Positions 33,815-42,732 of a stretch of 64,000 nucleotides of DNA are shown here, in pieces (within the stretch, counting starts at the first letter, position 1; each line of letters starts with the position of its first letter). This stretch comes from Alcaligenaceae bacterium (GTDB lineage Bacteria > Pseudomonadota > Gammaproteobacteria > Burkholderiales > Burkholderiaceae_B). Under the pieces are notes generated by a model that saw nothing but the letters and a program-made list of their open reading frames with translations, was not told the origin of the DNA and ran no database searches. A program made the position numbers and the translations under genes. The stretch lies in NCBI GenBank assembly GCA_013416435.1, contig JACCEN010000003.1:1-64000 (forward strand), given 5' to 3'.

Positions 33815-34792
33815 ATGAAGCTATTCAAAATCTTTGCAATGGCGTTGCTTTCATGGGCGTGTATGAGCTTGTGGCCTGTGCAGGCCGCAAGTTACCCGGA
33901 ACATCCGATACGCATGGTGCTCGGGTATTCGGCCGGCGGACCGACCGACGTCATTGCGCGCATCGTGGCCAAGCACATGAGCGAAAACATAGGCCAGTCC
34001 GTCGTGGTCGAGAACAAGCCCGGCGCGAGCGCGCACATCGCCGCCAACGACATCATGACGTCGGCGCCCGATGGCTATAAAGTGCTGGTCACGTCATTGA
34101 CCTTGACGGTGAACCCGCTGTTGTACCCCGACCGCTACAACTACGATTCCGTCAAGGCATTCGAACCCGTCAGCAACTTTGCCAATCTTCCGGTGGTCGT
34201 GGTCACCAACTACGATTCGCCCTACAAGGACTTGGCCAGCCTGATCGCGGATGCCAAAGCCAACCCCGGCATACTCACGTTCGGGTCTTCGGGCGTGGGC
34301 GGTTCGGCGCATCTGGCCGCTGAAATGCTGTCGACCAAGGCGGGCATCAAAATGAGCCATATTCCCTACAAAGGAAATGGGCCGGCATTGCAGGAAATGA
34401 TTGCGGGGCGCATTTCTTTCATGTTCTATCCCAGCATAGGAATTGCAAACTATGTGGCTGACAAGAAGCTGCGTGTATTGGCGGTCGGAACCAAGGAACC
34501 TCATCCGGATTTCCCCGGCGTTCCAACCCTGGAAAGCATGGGCCTGACCGGCTTCGAGGAAGGCGCGCCCTTCGTAGGCATGCTGGCGCCGGCCGGGACG
34601 CCCAAGGAAATCGTCGACAAGCTGAATAAATCGGCAGTGCAGGCGCTTTCCCAGCCCGAGGTGCGCGAGCAGCTGAAGAAACTCGGCGCACAAGTGATCG
34701 CTGACACGCCGGAGCAGTTTCGCCAGTTCCTGATTGCCGACAAGGACCGCTGGGCTGCGGTCATCAAAGAAGGGAATGTCAAGGTAGAGTAG
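33815..34792 (+). CDS. Bug-type (TTT) periplasmic solute receptor
   Basis: 325 residues with an AAGGAGA box before the ATG. Signal peptide MKLFKIFAMALLSWACMSLW. YPEHPIRMVLGYSAGGPTDV is the binding loop (SAGG-x2-D). Other landmarks are VVVENKPGASAHIAANDIM, APDGYKVLVTSLTLTVNP, HIPYKGNGPALQEMIAGRIS and PGVPTLESMGLTGFEEGAPF. It lies between the TauD-type gene and the FAH-family gene, all on the plus strand, so it probably imports their substrate. Confidence 0.95.
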   Translation: MKLFKIFAMALLSWACMSLWPVQAASYPEHPIRMVLGYSAGGPTDVIARIVAKHMSENIGQSVVVENKPGASAHIAANDIMTSAPDGYKVLVTSLTLTVNPLLYPDRYNYDSVKAFEPVSNFANLPVVVVTNYDSPYKDLASLIADAKANPGILTFGSSGVGGSAHLAAEMLSTKAGIKMSHIPYKGNGPALQEMIAGRISFMFYPSIGIANYVADKKLRVLAVGTKEPHPDFPGVPTLESMGLTGFEEGAPFVGMLAPAGTPKEIVDKLNKSAVQALSQPEVREQLKKLGAQVIADTPEQFRQFLIADKDRWAAVIKEGNVKVE

Positions 34793-34870
34793 TGGAAAGT
34801 GGTGAAACTCCGGCGCGGCACGCCGGAGAGCAAGGCGGACAATCGCTGAAAACAGAAGGAAGCAAAATCA

Positions 34871-35641
34871 ATGAGATGGATACGCTACACAATCGACGGG
34901 CACACGCATTACGGCATGCTCACCGACGCGGACAAAGTCAAACAGGTGGTTGGCGACCCTTTCCAGGGGTACGAGACGACGTCCACGGTGCTCAAGCTTG
35001 AAGACTTGCGACTGGAGGTGCCGGTGGTGCCGCCCACGTTCTATTGCGTGGGATTGAATTATGTGAAGCACATCGGCGCCGAAGGCATGTCGATCCCCGC
35101 CAAGCCGGACGTCGGCTACCGCGCCAACAACGCCCTCGTCGCGCACGGACAAGATGTCATCATGCCGGCGGATTCGACACGTATTCACTACGAGGGCGAA
35201 CTCGTCGTCGTCATCGGCAAGAAGCTCAAGAATATCGATGCCGGGCAAGTCAAGGACTGCATCTTCGGCTACACCATCGGCAATGACGTCAGCGAACGAA
35301 ACTGGCAGGCTTCGGATCGCACTTTCTGGCGCGCCAAGAATAGCGATACGTTCAAGCCCATGGGGCCCTGGATCACCACCGAAGCGGACTTGCGGACCAT
35401 GGAGACGGCCGTATCCGTCAACGGCAAGGAGTCGATACGGTTTTCAACCGGAGACATGCTCTTCGGCGTTGAAGAGTTCATCAGCACCATGAGCCGCTAC
35501 CTGACTTTGTATCCCGGCGACATGATCTGGATGGGTACCGATGGCAAGTCGCCCGATCTGCAGCACGGCGACCGCGTGGACGTCAGCCTGACCGGCCTGG
35601 GCACGTTGAGCAATCGGTTCGTGAAGGAAGGGGCGGCTTGA
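34871..35641 (+). CDS. Fumarylacetoacetate hydrolase (FAH) family protein
   Basis: 256 residues. YCVGLNYVKHIGAEGMSIPA is the usual G-x-N-Y/Y-x3-H region. IHYEGELVVVIGKKLKNID holds the E-x-E metal ligands, and FGYTIGNDVSERNWQASDRT with FWRAKNSDTFKPMGPWITT holds the downstream Asp and Lys. The family includes fumarylacetoacetate hydrolases, 2-hydroxyhepta-2,4-diene-1,7-dioate isomerases and acylpyruvases, which cleave C-C bonds or move double bonds in dioxo acids. Single-domain length of about 255 is normal. Third gene of the TauD-Bug-FAH run. Confidence 0.93.
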   Translation: MRWIRYTIDGHTHYGMLTDADKVKQVVGDPFQGYETTSTVLKLEDLRLEVPVVPPTFYCVGLNYVKHIGAEGMSIPAKPDVGYRANNALVAHGQDVIMPADSTRIHYEGELVVVIGKKLKNIDAGQVKDCIFGYTIGNDVSERNWQASDRTFWRAKNSDTFKPMGPWITTEADLRTMETAVSVNGKESIRFSTGDMLFGVEEFISTMSRYLTLYPGDMIWMGTDGKSPDLQHGDRVDVSLTGLGTLSNRFVKEGAA

Positions 35642-35761
35642 TCCGGGCCCGGAATGCATTTCCCGAAACGCAGTGCATCCAGCCGAGCCTGATTCTCAGG
35701 TGCCGGCCCGGCTGAACAGGATCAGCCGGGCTTACCTTTCAGCGTCAACGAGCGTTGATGA

Positions 35762-36757
35762 TTACTGGCTGCCTGCCAGGCCGATCTGCTGGACGAGCGG
35801 CGACAGTTTGTCCATTTCTGATTTAATGAACTCACCCAGCTCTTCGGGCGTCGAGCTGACAAGCTCGATGGCGGTGAGCCGGTCGCCCAGGCCGGGAAGG
35901 GCGATGATCCGCCGGATTTCATTGTTCAGCTTGTCAACGATGGGGCGTGGTGTTCCGGCGGGCGCGAGCATGCCGAACCATTCCGTCGCGACGACATCGA
36001 AGCCTTGTTCCTTGAACGTGGGTATGTCGGGAACAGAGGAATAGCGCTCCGCGGAAGAAATGCCCAGCGGTTTGACCTGCCCCGCCCGATAGTTTTGCAA
36101 GGCCTGCCCGACAGTGGCGAATGTCATGGGAATATGCCCCGCGATGACATCCATGAGCGCCGGTGTGCCGCCTTTGTAGACGATGTGCTGCATGTCGATC
36201 TTGGATTCGATCTTGAACTGCTCGGCGGTCAGATGGGTCATGGAACCTGCGCCGGCGGAGCCGAAATTCACGGGTCGGGGGTGGGCTTTGGAATATTCCG
36301 CCAGCTCTTGCAGGGTGTTGGGAGGGAACTTGGGATTGGCATAAGCCACGATGGGCGTTCGGGCAATCAAGCCTATGGGCTGAAAGTCCTTGAGTGTGTC
36401 GTAGGGCAGTTCTTTGCGCAATGCGGGATTCGTCGTATGGTTGCTGACGGCGATCATGACCGTATAGCCATCCGCGGGCGCCGAAGCCAGGGCCGCAGTA
36501 CCGATCTGCGTTGATGCGCCCGGCCTGGATTCGACCAAGACGGGTTGCTTCCAATGATCCTGCATGCGCTCCGCCAGGACACGAGCGATGGCGTCTACCG
36601 ACCCGCCCGCCGCAAAGGGGACGATGATCTTGATCGGTTTGGACGGGTAGGAGCCGGCGGCGGATTGCGCACAGGCGATCGGCAGTGCCAGCGAGCCGGC
36701 CGTGGCAAGGGCGCCAATAATGAGGCTGCGGCGTGCAAGCGTTCTTGTCATCTCCAT
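35762..36757 (-). CDS. Bug-type (TTT) periplasmic solute receptor
   Basis: 331 residues (an ATG at codon 3 is equally possible). The N-terminus RTLARRSLIIGALATAGSLA has a twin-Arg-like RR-S-L, then a hydrophobic core, unusual for this family and possibly a Tat-type signal. YPSKPIKIIVPFAAGGSVDA is the binding loop; VESRPGASTQIGTAALASAP, VYKGGTPALMDVIAGHIPM and VPDIPTFKEQGFDVVATEWF follow. It is transcribed alone, convergent with the FAH gene and divergent from the Old Yellow Enzyme gene across a repeat-rich gap. Confidence 0.94.
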   Translation of the reverse strand: MEMTRTLARRSLIIGALATAGSLALPIACAQSAAGSYPSKPIKIIVPFAAGGSVDAIARVLAERMQDHWKQPVLVESRPGASTQIGTAALASAPADGYTVMIAVSNHTTNPALRKELPYDTLKDFQPIGLIARTPIVAYANPKFPPNTLQELAEYSKAHPRPVNFGSAGAGSMTHLTAEQFKIESKIDMQHIVYKGGTPALMDVIAGHIPMTFATVGQALQNYRAGQVKPLGISSAERYSSVPDIPTFKEQGFDVVATEWFGMLAPAGTPRPIVDKLNNEIRRIIALPGLGDRLTAIELVSSTPEELGEFIKSEMDKLSPLVQQIGLAGSQ

Positions 36758-36773
36758 TCCTTTTTTGATTATT

Positions 36774-36803
36774 GGGGTCAGACCCCGTACGGGGTCTGAC
36801 CCC
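36774..36803. repeat. GGGGTCAGACCCC palindromic repeat
   Basis: The full 30-base unit with centre GTAC, between divergent genes. A degenerate half copy (CATACGGGGCCCGACCCC) follows at about 36816-36833. Confidence 0.95.
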
Positions 36804-36848
36804 TTGATCTACTTCCATACGGGGCCCGACCCCTGGCTTGGATTGGCT

Positions 36849-36878
36849 GGGGTCAGACCCCATACGGGGTCTGACCCC
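36849..36878. repeat. GGGGTCAGACCCC palindromic repeat
   Basis: A 30-base unit with centre ATAC, just upstream of an FNR-type box and the OYE gene. Confidence 0.95.
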
Positions 36879-36896
36879 AGCAAGGTCTCATTATTC

Positions 36897-36910
36897 TTGA
36901 TCTACATCAA
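36897..36910. promoter_or_regulatory. Candidate FNR/ANR box upstream of the OYE gene
   Basis: TTGATCTACATCAA is a perfect TTGAT-N4-ATCAA site. A TAAGTA sequence at about 36935-36940 is where a -10 element would sit if the box is at -41.5. Confidence 0.65.
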
Positions 36911-37056
36911 GGAAACGAGGGCCGGCGCGAGAATTAAGTATTTCCTGCAAGGAAACATACCGGCCTGGAATCCACCGGATGCGCAACCTATACTTTCAGC
37001 GGTCGCTTCCGATACGCAAAGGGCTCCGCTTCAGCATCAACGGCTTCGCTTCATCT

Positions 37057-38142
37057 ATGACTTCGAATCTATTTTCCCCCTTCAGTTGCCGCAGCATCAC
37101 TTTCCGCAATCGCATCGGCGTTGCGCCCATGTGCCAATACTCCAGTGTCGATGGCTTGCCCAATGCCTGGCATATGGTGCACTTGGGAAGCCGTGCCGTT
37201 GGCGGAGCGGGGCTGGTCTTGTTCGAAGCCGCCGCCGTCTGCGCCGACGGCCGCATCAGCTCGGGAGACCTGGGCTTATGGAACCAGGGCCAGGCCGAAG
37301 CCTTGCGGCCCATTGCCGAGTTCGTGCATGGGCAGGGAGCGGTGGCGGGAATCCAGCTGGCGCATGCGGGGCGCAAGGGCTCCACCCAGGTGCCCTGGAT
37401 CGGGCGCGCGGAAGTTTCCATCGCCGAGGGTGGCTGGGAAACCATGGCGCCCAGTGCCTTGCGGTTCAATCCGGAGTATCCGCTGCCGCGTGAAATGACG
37501 CGTTCCGACATCGATCAGGCAATGGATCATTTCATCGCATCGGCGCGGCTTGCCCGGTCGGCCGGCTTCCAGGTCATCGAGCTGCACATGGGCCACGGCT
37601 ACCTCGTGCACGAATTCCTGTCGCCGCTGTCCAATCGCCGTGAAGACGACTACGGCGGTAGTTTCGAAAACCGAATTCGATTCGCCGTGGAAATCGCCGC
37701 TGCGGTACGCGCCGAATGGCCGGAAGAACTGCCTCTTTTTGCTCGGCTGTCCGCCACGGACTGGGTGGAAGGCGGGTGGGATGTCCAGCAGTCCATCGAA
37801 CTGGCGAAGGCCTTGCGGATTGCCGGCGTGGATCTGATCGATTGTTCCAGTGGCTCCATCGTTCCCGGCTCCCGAGGCCCCCAGGCGCCGGGATTTCAGG
37901 TTCCCCTGGCTGCCGCCATAAGGACGGGGGCCGGCATCCCGACCGCTGCGGTCGGACTGATTACGCAGGCCAGGCAGGCCGAAGAGATTCTGGTCCAGGA
38001 ACAGGCCGATCTTGTGCTGCTTGCGCGTCAATTGCTCGTTGATCCCTATTGGCCGCTTCGGGCTCAAGCAGAACTTGACGGCATGGCGTCGCAATGGCCG
38101 ATCCAGTATGAGCGGGCGGTGAATCCCAACGCGAAGCGCTGA
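37057..38142 (+). CDS. NADH:flavin oxidoreductase / Old Yellow Enzyme, YqjM-type
   Basis: The ATG at 37057 (MTSNLFSPFSCRSITFRNRI, 361 residues) fits the family start; an in-frame ATG 26 codons upstream is possible. RIGVAPMCQYSSVDG holds the Cys that tunes FMN in YqjM-type enzymes. IQLAHAGRKGS, HMGHGYLVHEFLSPLSNRRE, DDYGGSFENRIRFAVEI and AAVGLITQARQAEEIL are FMN- and substrate-binding segments; H-x2-H is seen as HMGH. It reduces activated C=C bonds of enals, enones or similar compounds with NAD(P)H. No neighbour on the same strand; a GntR gene converges on it. An FNR-type box lies upstream. Confidence 0.93.
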   Translation: MTSNLFSPFSCRSITFRNRIGVAPMCQYSSVDGLPNAWHMVHLGSRAVGGAGLVLFEAAAVCADGRISSGDLGLWNQGQAEALRPIAEFVHGQGAVAGIQLAHAGRKGSTQVPWIGRAEVSIAEGGWETMAPSALRFNPEYPLPREMTRSDIDQAMDHFIASARLARSAGFQVIELHMGHGYLVHEFLSPLSNRREDDYGGSFENRIRFAVEIAAAVRAEWPEELPLFARLSATDWVEGGWDVQQSIELAKALRIAGVDLIDCSSGSIVPGSRGPQAPGFQVPLAAAIRTGAGIPTAAVGLITQARQAEEILVQEQADLVLLARQLLVDPYWPLRAQAELDGMASQWPIQYERAVNPNAKR

Positions 38143-38218
38143 TGCCCGACGCTGATTCGGTCATGGAGTCCGGGAAGGAACAGCGGCTCGACTCCTGATC
38201 AGGACCGGCGGGCGATAT

Positions 38219-38911
38219 TTACTCTTGCGTGCTGAGCGCGGCAAAGCGTTGTACGTAAAAGGCCTTCCATTCCAGTAGATGGCGGCTCATTGCCTTGGCA
38301 GAGATTTCTCCATCCCTATCATCGAGCCCGTCGAGGATGTCCAGGTGCTCGCGCAACGCTTGCGGAATCAGGTCTGCCGTCATCCGCAGACGATTAAGAG
38401 CATGGTGAACCATTCGATAGCGGCGTATGTCTGCGGCGAGGCGAGTGCTTCCGCATGCAGCGGCTATCGCATCATGAAAGGCGTCGTCGAAATCGGCCCA
38501 TAGAGCCAAAGCGGCCGTGTCGTCGGTTTCGTGGGAAAGCGCCTGTGCGCTGCCGCGAAGCTCGGCAAGCGTGGCGCGGTCGATGCGCGTGGCAGCAAGT
38601 CGTGCTGCTTCGCTTTCCAATAGTCTTCTCATGTCGAAGATTTCTTCGACGTCGCGTCGCGTGACATGAGCAATCACAGGGCGGCGGTTGACTTCTTGAG
38701 TGACCAATCCGTCTTTGATGAGCTGAAGTATCGCGTTATGTACTGGCGTTCGCGATACACCCAGCCTCTCTGCCAAGCCCTTTTCACTCACTATGGACCC
38801 AGGCGCGAGTCGGCCCTCGAGAATAAGGTTCACGAGTTCCCGATAGATGGATTGAGTAACGGACGGCTCGCGTGTCTGGTGGCTCATGGCGCTCTGTACG
38901 GCGGATGACAT
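38219..38911 (-). CDS. GntR-family regulator, FCD subfamily
   Basis: 230 residues. Winged helix QSIYRELVNLILEGRLAPGS and LAERLGVSRTPVHNAILQLI (PVHNA instead of PVREA), then an FCD domain from VTRRDVEEIFDMRRLLESEA. It is transcribed away from the DUF1537 kinase-PdxA2-FAD-Bug operon at 39034, its most likely target. A 6-base inverted repeat (ATGCAC...GTGCAT, 39002-39024) lies in the shared promoter. Confidence 0.92.
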   Translation of the reverse strand: MSSAVQSAMSHQTREPSVTQSIYRELVNLILEGRLAPGSIVSEKGLAERLGVSRTPVHNAILQLIKDGLVTQEVNRRPVIAHVTRRDVEEIFDMRRLLESEAARLAATRIDRATLAELRGSAQALSHETDDTAALALWADFDDAFHDAIAAACGSTRLAADIRRYRMVHHALNRLRMTADLIPQALREHLDILDGLDDRDGEISAKAMSRHLLEWKAFYVQRFAALSTQE

Positions 38912-39001
38912 GTCGACGAAAAAATCTCCGGAAAATAAGGTTGGCCTTCCGGAAGTATAAGCGCAGGCCTTGACGGATGCTCTAATGATTGCTTAATATG
39001 A

Positions 39002-39024
39002 ATGCACATTATTTAAAAGTGCAT
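39002..39024. promoter_or_regulatory. Candidate operator before the DUF1537 kinase operon
   Basis: ATGCAC and GTGCAT arms separated by an AT-only 11-base spacer (ATTATTTAAAA). It ends nine bases before the preferred kinase start. The partner GntR gene is divergent. Confidence 0.4.
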
Positions 39025-39033
39025 GCAGAAAAA

Positions 39034-40278
39034 ATGAAACTTAGAGTGTTGGCTGATGATCTTTCCGGCGCATGCGATTGCGTTGCGGGCTTTGCTCTGG
39101 CACGCGGTACGTCCATTCCGGTCTACCTGGACGACCGGCTGGCAAGGGGAGACGGAAGCTGGGCGCTGGATCTGGATAGTCGGGCAGACGACGAGAGGGT
39201 CGCGCGACAGAAAGTCGAAAGAATCATGCGATCTTTTTCCCATGATTCTTCTATGCTCATCTTCAAAAAAATAGATTCGACATTGCGTGGAAATATCGCA
39301 GCCGAAGTCGCCGGCGCGCTGGAGGCACTGGCGGATTCAACAGGAGTCATAGTGTCGCCGGCCTTGCCGGAACAGGGGCGTACGCTTCTTGGTGGAAAAC
39401 TGTTTGTGCATGGCCGCCTTTACCCAATAGAGGGTTCAAAAAATCTGCCAGGGATCTTGGAAGCGGCCGGCTTCCAATGTGCGCTACTGCGAAACGAGGA
39501 TGCCGATCCTGCCAAGCTGCGTGGCGATATCGAACATGCGTTGGCCCAAGGGGCCAGGGCGGTGGTTGTGGACGCGCAAAATGAAGCTGACCTTGATCGC
39601 CTTGCACGCGCGTTGAGCGGATACGCTGGTCGCGTGCTGCTCGCTGGGTCTGCCGGGCTCGCAAAAGCATTTGCGAGAACTGCATGCAATGGCCAGGCGC
39701 AAGACTCAGACAGCGCTCAGGATCATGCGATTGTGGCGCTTGACCAGACGGTGGCCATCATTGGCAGTTTTTCGATGGAAACTCAGGCGCAGCTGCGATT
39801 GCTGAAAACCTGTAGCAATGTCGACCTGGTTGAGTGCAGCGCCACGGAATGGTTGGATCGAAGCTCCGTCAAGCGTCAAAGAGCCATAGGCTTGGCCCAA
39901 AAATTCGTTGCGCAGGGCAGAAGCGTTGTCTATGCAATCAGCGGCGGGCCGTCAGGGGACTGGTCGCGCGAGTTGGTCAAGGCTATTGCTGAAGCGGCGT
40001 TGCCTTCTCTCCTGGCGGTTCGTTCGCTTCTGTTGGTGGGCGGAGACACCGCGCGTGCCGTGCTGGAGCAATTGAATATTCTCCAAGTGAATGTCGTGGG
40101 AGAGCTTGAGCCCGGAATATCAACTTGCCGCGTGCAATCAGGACGTTCAGAGACCATTTACATAAAGGCCGGCTCGTTCGGAGATGCCGATACTTTGCAG
40201 CGTTTTTTCAGTCGGGCGTCCCGCAGTATCACGGAGCCGTGCCGGGCCAGTGCCACATCCGATGGAGTGCCCTCATGA
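39034..40278 (+). CDS. DUF1537 four-carbon acid sugar kinase family protein
   Basis: The start at 39034 (MKLRVLADDLSGACDCVAGF) places the N-terminal motif normally; an ATG at 38998 and a TTG at 38989 are alternatives. About 414 residues. LRVLADDLSGACDCVAGFAL is the acid-sugar-binding N-terminus; FKKIDSTLRGNIAAEV and VSPALPEQGRT are substrate-site motifs. The C-terminal nucleotide-binding part has YAISGGPSGDW and LLLVGGDTARAVLEQLNI. The family phosphorylates four-carbon acid sugars such as D-threonate, D-erythronate and 3-oxo-tetronates. It overlaps the PdxA-like gene by ATGA; this pairing is the known D-threonate/D-erythronate (DtnK-PdxA2) arrangement, but the FAD enzyme makes this version different. 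Confidence 0.88.
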   Translation: MKLRVLADDLSGACDCVAGFALARGTSIPVYLDDRLARGDGSWALDLDSRADDERVARQKVERIMRSFSHDSSMLIFKKIDSTLRGNIAAEVAGALEALADSTGVIVSPALPEQGRTLLGGKLFVHGRLYPIEGSKNLPGILEAAGFQCALLRNEDADPAKLRGDIEHALAQGARAVVVDAQNEADLDRLARALSGYAGRVLLAGSAGLAKAFARTACNGQAQDSDSAQDHAIVALDQTVAIIGSFSMETQAQLRLLKTCSNVDLVECSATEWLDRSSVKRQRAIGLAQKFVAQGRSVVYAISGGPSGDWSRELVKAIAEAALPSLLAVRSLLLVGGDTARAVLEQLNILQVNVVGELEPGISTCRVQSGRSETIYIKAGSFGDADTLQRFFSRASRSITEPCRASATSDGVPS

Positions 40279-41267
40279 GACCCCCTTCTATTCTGATAAC
40301 AATGGGTGACCCATCGGGGGTGGGGCCGGAAATAATTGCGAAATCTCTGGCGCGTTTACCAAGCGACCTTGACATACTGCCGCTTGTCGTCGGTGATGCC
40401 CGCCGCCTGGAGTGCGCATCCAGGTTGGTTGATTCGGGATTGAGCATTCACGCAATCAAAAGGCCCGAACAGGCTTGCCACGCACCTCGCACAATAGAAT
40501 GCATAGATGTCCCGATCGTCTCGTCGAATTTGCCATTCGGCCGTATCAGCGCCGAGGGTGGGGAAGCGGCATATCAATTCATTATCAAAGCGGTCGCCCT
40601 GGCCCAAGAAGGTCATGCCCATGCAATCTGTACTGCTCCTTTGAACAAGGCCGCCCTGCATGCGGCTGGCCATATATTTCCTGGGCACACGGAATTATTG
40701 GCAAACCTTACTCAAACGCCCGAGGTGTCGATGCTGCTCGTAGCGCCTCGTTTACGCGTAATTCATGTAACCACTCATATAGGAATCATGGATGCCGTTG
40801 AGCGTATTGAACCGGGCATCGTTGCGCGGACGATCGAACGCGGGCATGAACTTTTGCGCCGAAGAGGCATGTCTCCCCGGATCGCCGTCTGCGGCATCAA
40901 TCCGCATGCGGGCGAAGGTGGGTTATTCGGGCGTGGTGAAGAAGACACAAAAATTGCTCCGGCTATAGAGAAGTGCAGGAACATGGGAATCGACGTGCAA
41001 GGTCCATTGCCCGCCGACACCTTGTTTTTCCGCGCGGTGCGAGGCGACTTTGATCTCGTCGTTGCGATGTACCACGACCAGGGCCATGGTCCGGTAAAGG
41101 TCTTGGGGCTTGAGGCAGGCGTCAACGTCACCGTAGGCCTTCCTTTCGTTAGAACTTCGGTGGACCACGGCACGGCGTTTGATATTGCAGGAAAGGGCGT
41201 TGCAGATGCAGGCAGCATGGTGGAGGCATTGCGCCTTGCTGCCGAACTGTATCCCAGATCTGAATGA
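40275..41267 (+). CDS. PdxA2-like 4-phospho-acid-sugar dehydrogenase (4-hydroxythreonine-4-phosphate dehydrogenase family)
   Basis: The ATG at 40275 overlaps the kinase stop (ATGA), giving 330 residues. ILITMGDPSGVGPEIIAKSL is the PdxA N-terminal signature. CTAPLNKAALHAAGHIFPGH carries the Lys and His at the metal/substrate site; VCGINPHAGEGGLFGRGEED and AMYHDQGHGPVKVLGLEAGV are further conserved blocks (metal His residues in NPHAGE and YHDQGH). In biosynthesis PdxA oxidises 4-phosphohydroxythreonine. The PdxA2 branch, coupled to DUF1537 kinases, oxidises and decarboxylates D-threonate or D-erythronate 4-phosphate to dihydroxyacetone phosphate. The coupling to the kinase makes the catabolic role likely. 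Confidence 0.92.
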   Translation: MRPPSILITMGDPSGVGPEIIAKSLARLPSDLDILPLVVGDARRLECASRLVDSGLSIHAIKRPEQACHAPRTIECIDVPIVSSNLPFGRISAEGGEAAYQFIIKAVALAQEGHAHAICTAPLNKAALHAAGHIFPGHTELLANLTQTPEVSMLLVAPRLRVIHVTTHIGIMDAVERIEPGIVARTIERGHELLRRRGMSPRIAVCGINPHAGEGGLFGRGEEDTKIAPAIEKCRNMGIDVQGPLPADTLFFRAVRGDFDLVVAMYHDQGHGPVKVLGLEAGVNVTVGLPFVRTSVDHGTAFDIAGKGVADAGSMVEALRLAAELYPRSE

Positions 41268-41287
41268 CTTGATGACCATAACAGGAG

Positions 41288-42688
41288 ATGACGGTGGTTG
41301 ACTATAAACATCAGCAGGATGTCGATGTACTGATTCTAGGAGGCGGAACCTCGGGCGTTGGAGCCGCTGTTGCAGCGTCGCGTAGCGGTGCCAATACTTT
41401 ACTGGTCGAACGCTATGGATTCCTTGGGGGCGTGGCAAATGTGGGGCTTTGCCTGCATACTTTTCACAGCAGCAATGGCGAGCGCGTCGTGGCGGGACTC
41501 CCGTGGGAGATGATTCAGCGCATGAAAGCGCTTGGCGGTTCGACGGGGCCTGTGTGGATCGAAAACGCCCATATGAAGACGACGACGCCTATCGACGTCG
41601 AAGTCATGAAGTACGTGACTCAGGAAATGGTGCTGGAATCTGGCGGCAAGCTGCTGTATCACACTCTTCCGCTGGAAGTCGTGATGGAAGACAACCGTAT
41701 CGCGGGAGTCGTGCTGCTGACGAAAGACGGGAAAATGCTTGTGAGGGCCAAGGTAGTCATTGATTGCACAGGAGACGGCGACATAGCGACCTGGTCCGGC
41801 GTACCCTACGAAAAGGGACGCGACAGCGATAAAAAGATGCAACGCATGTCGCTGGTATTCAAGATGGGCAACGTAGACGTCCCGCGCATGTTCAATGAAA
41901 TAGGAAAGGGTGGAGCATGGGCCCCTCTCCCCGATGGCGGCGAGTCATATCCGGTGTGGTGGTCTGCGACCTTGGAAAGGTATGCGGACATCGCGATGCA
42001 GGAAGGTCTGTTTCTCGGGACGGATGAATTTTGGGGAAACACCGTCCATAAAGGAGAAACAAATATCAACGCCTCGCGGTTGCAGGGGCTCGATGGAACG
42101 AACTCGTTTGATCTTACAGTCGGCGAAGTCGAGGGAAAGCGCCAGGTCTTTAAGCTTGCCGAGGTTTTGCGCAAGTATGTTCCGGGATTCGAAGGCAGCT
42201 ATATCCAAGCTACGGCTCCATTTATTGGCGTGCGCGAGACCAGGCGGATGGAGGGCGAATATCAGCTTACCGCGAGCGATTGCGTGTCTGGCCGTAAATT
42301 CGAAGACGGCATTGCAAAAGTAGGTTACCCCATCGATATTCATGATCCCAGCAGCGGCAAGACTCTATTCACGCCCATTGGAGGAGAGGACGGATCTTAC
42401 GACATTCCATATCGATGCTTGTTGCCTAAGAATGTCGAGGGCTTGCTGCTTGCCGGCCGCTGCATTTCCACGACCCATGAGGCCATGGCATCCACCCGGA
42501 CCATGATTACCGGGATGATGGTTGGAGAGGCTGCAGGCACGGCTGCGGCGCTTGCCATTCGCAATGGAACGAGCGTGCGTGCGGTGGATGCGAACGAGCT
42601 TCGCGAACAGCTGAGAAAGCGTGGTGCTCATCTGGACATGGGGCCGGTGCCGGGAAGTGAAAAAGAAAGGCAGGCGACTCAGCCATAG
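41288..42688 (+). CDS. FAD-dependent oxidoreductase (FAD_oxidored family)
   Basis: 466 residues from the ATG at 41288; a GTG two codons later is possible and fits the AGGAG box better. VDVLILGGGTSGVGAAVAAS is the FAD motif; VERYGFLGGVANVGLCLHTF is the loop typical of this family (GG-x-A-T/N-x-GL); VVIDCTGDGDIATWSGVPYE and a C-terminal LLLAGRCISTTHEAMASTRT with GEAAGTAAALA complete the pattern. It has a clear paralogue at 59565-60917, sharing GLCLH, TGDGDIA and AGRC(I/V)S(A/T)TH. Third gene of the DUF1537-PdxA2-FAD-Bug operon; it may oxidise an alcohol group of the imported compound before phosphorylation. Confidence 0.88.
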   Translation: MTVVDYKHQQDVDVLILGGGTSGVGAAVAASRSGANTLLVERYGFLGGVANVGLCLHTFHSSNGERVVAGLPWEMIQRMKALGGSTGPVWIENAHMKTTTPIDVEVMKYVTQEMVLESGGKLLYHTLPLEVVMEDNRIAGVVLLTKDGKMLVRAKVVIDCTGDGDIATWSGVPYEKGRDSDKKMQRMSLVFKMGNVDVPRMFNEIGKGGAWAPLPDGGESYPVWWSATLERYADIAMQEGLFLGTDEFWGNTVHKGETNINASRLQGLDGTNSFDLTVGEVEGKRQVFKLAEVLRKYVPGFEGSYIQATAPFIGVRETRRMEGEYQLTASDCVSGRKFEDGIAKVGYPIDIHDPSSGKTLFTPIGGEDGSYDIPYRCLLPKNVEGLLLAGRCISTTHEAMASTRTMITGMMVGEAAGTAAALAIRNGTSVRAVDANELREQLRKRGAHLDMGPVPGSEKERQATQP

Positions 42689-42732
42689 ATGCTGAGTACT
42701 GTCGTCAATCAATCGTGGTGAAGGAGACATTC

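Noticed and set aside
40275-41267. Biosynthetic PdxA of vitamin B6 synthesis
   Set aside because: Translational coupling to a DUF1537 kinase and an operon with a Bug receptor point to the catabolic PdxA2 branch.
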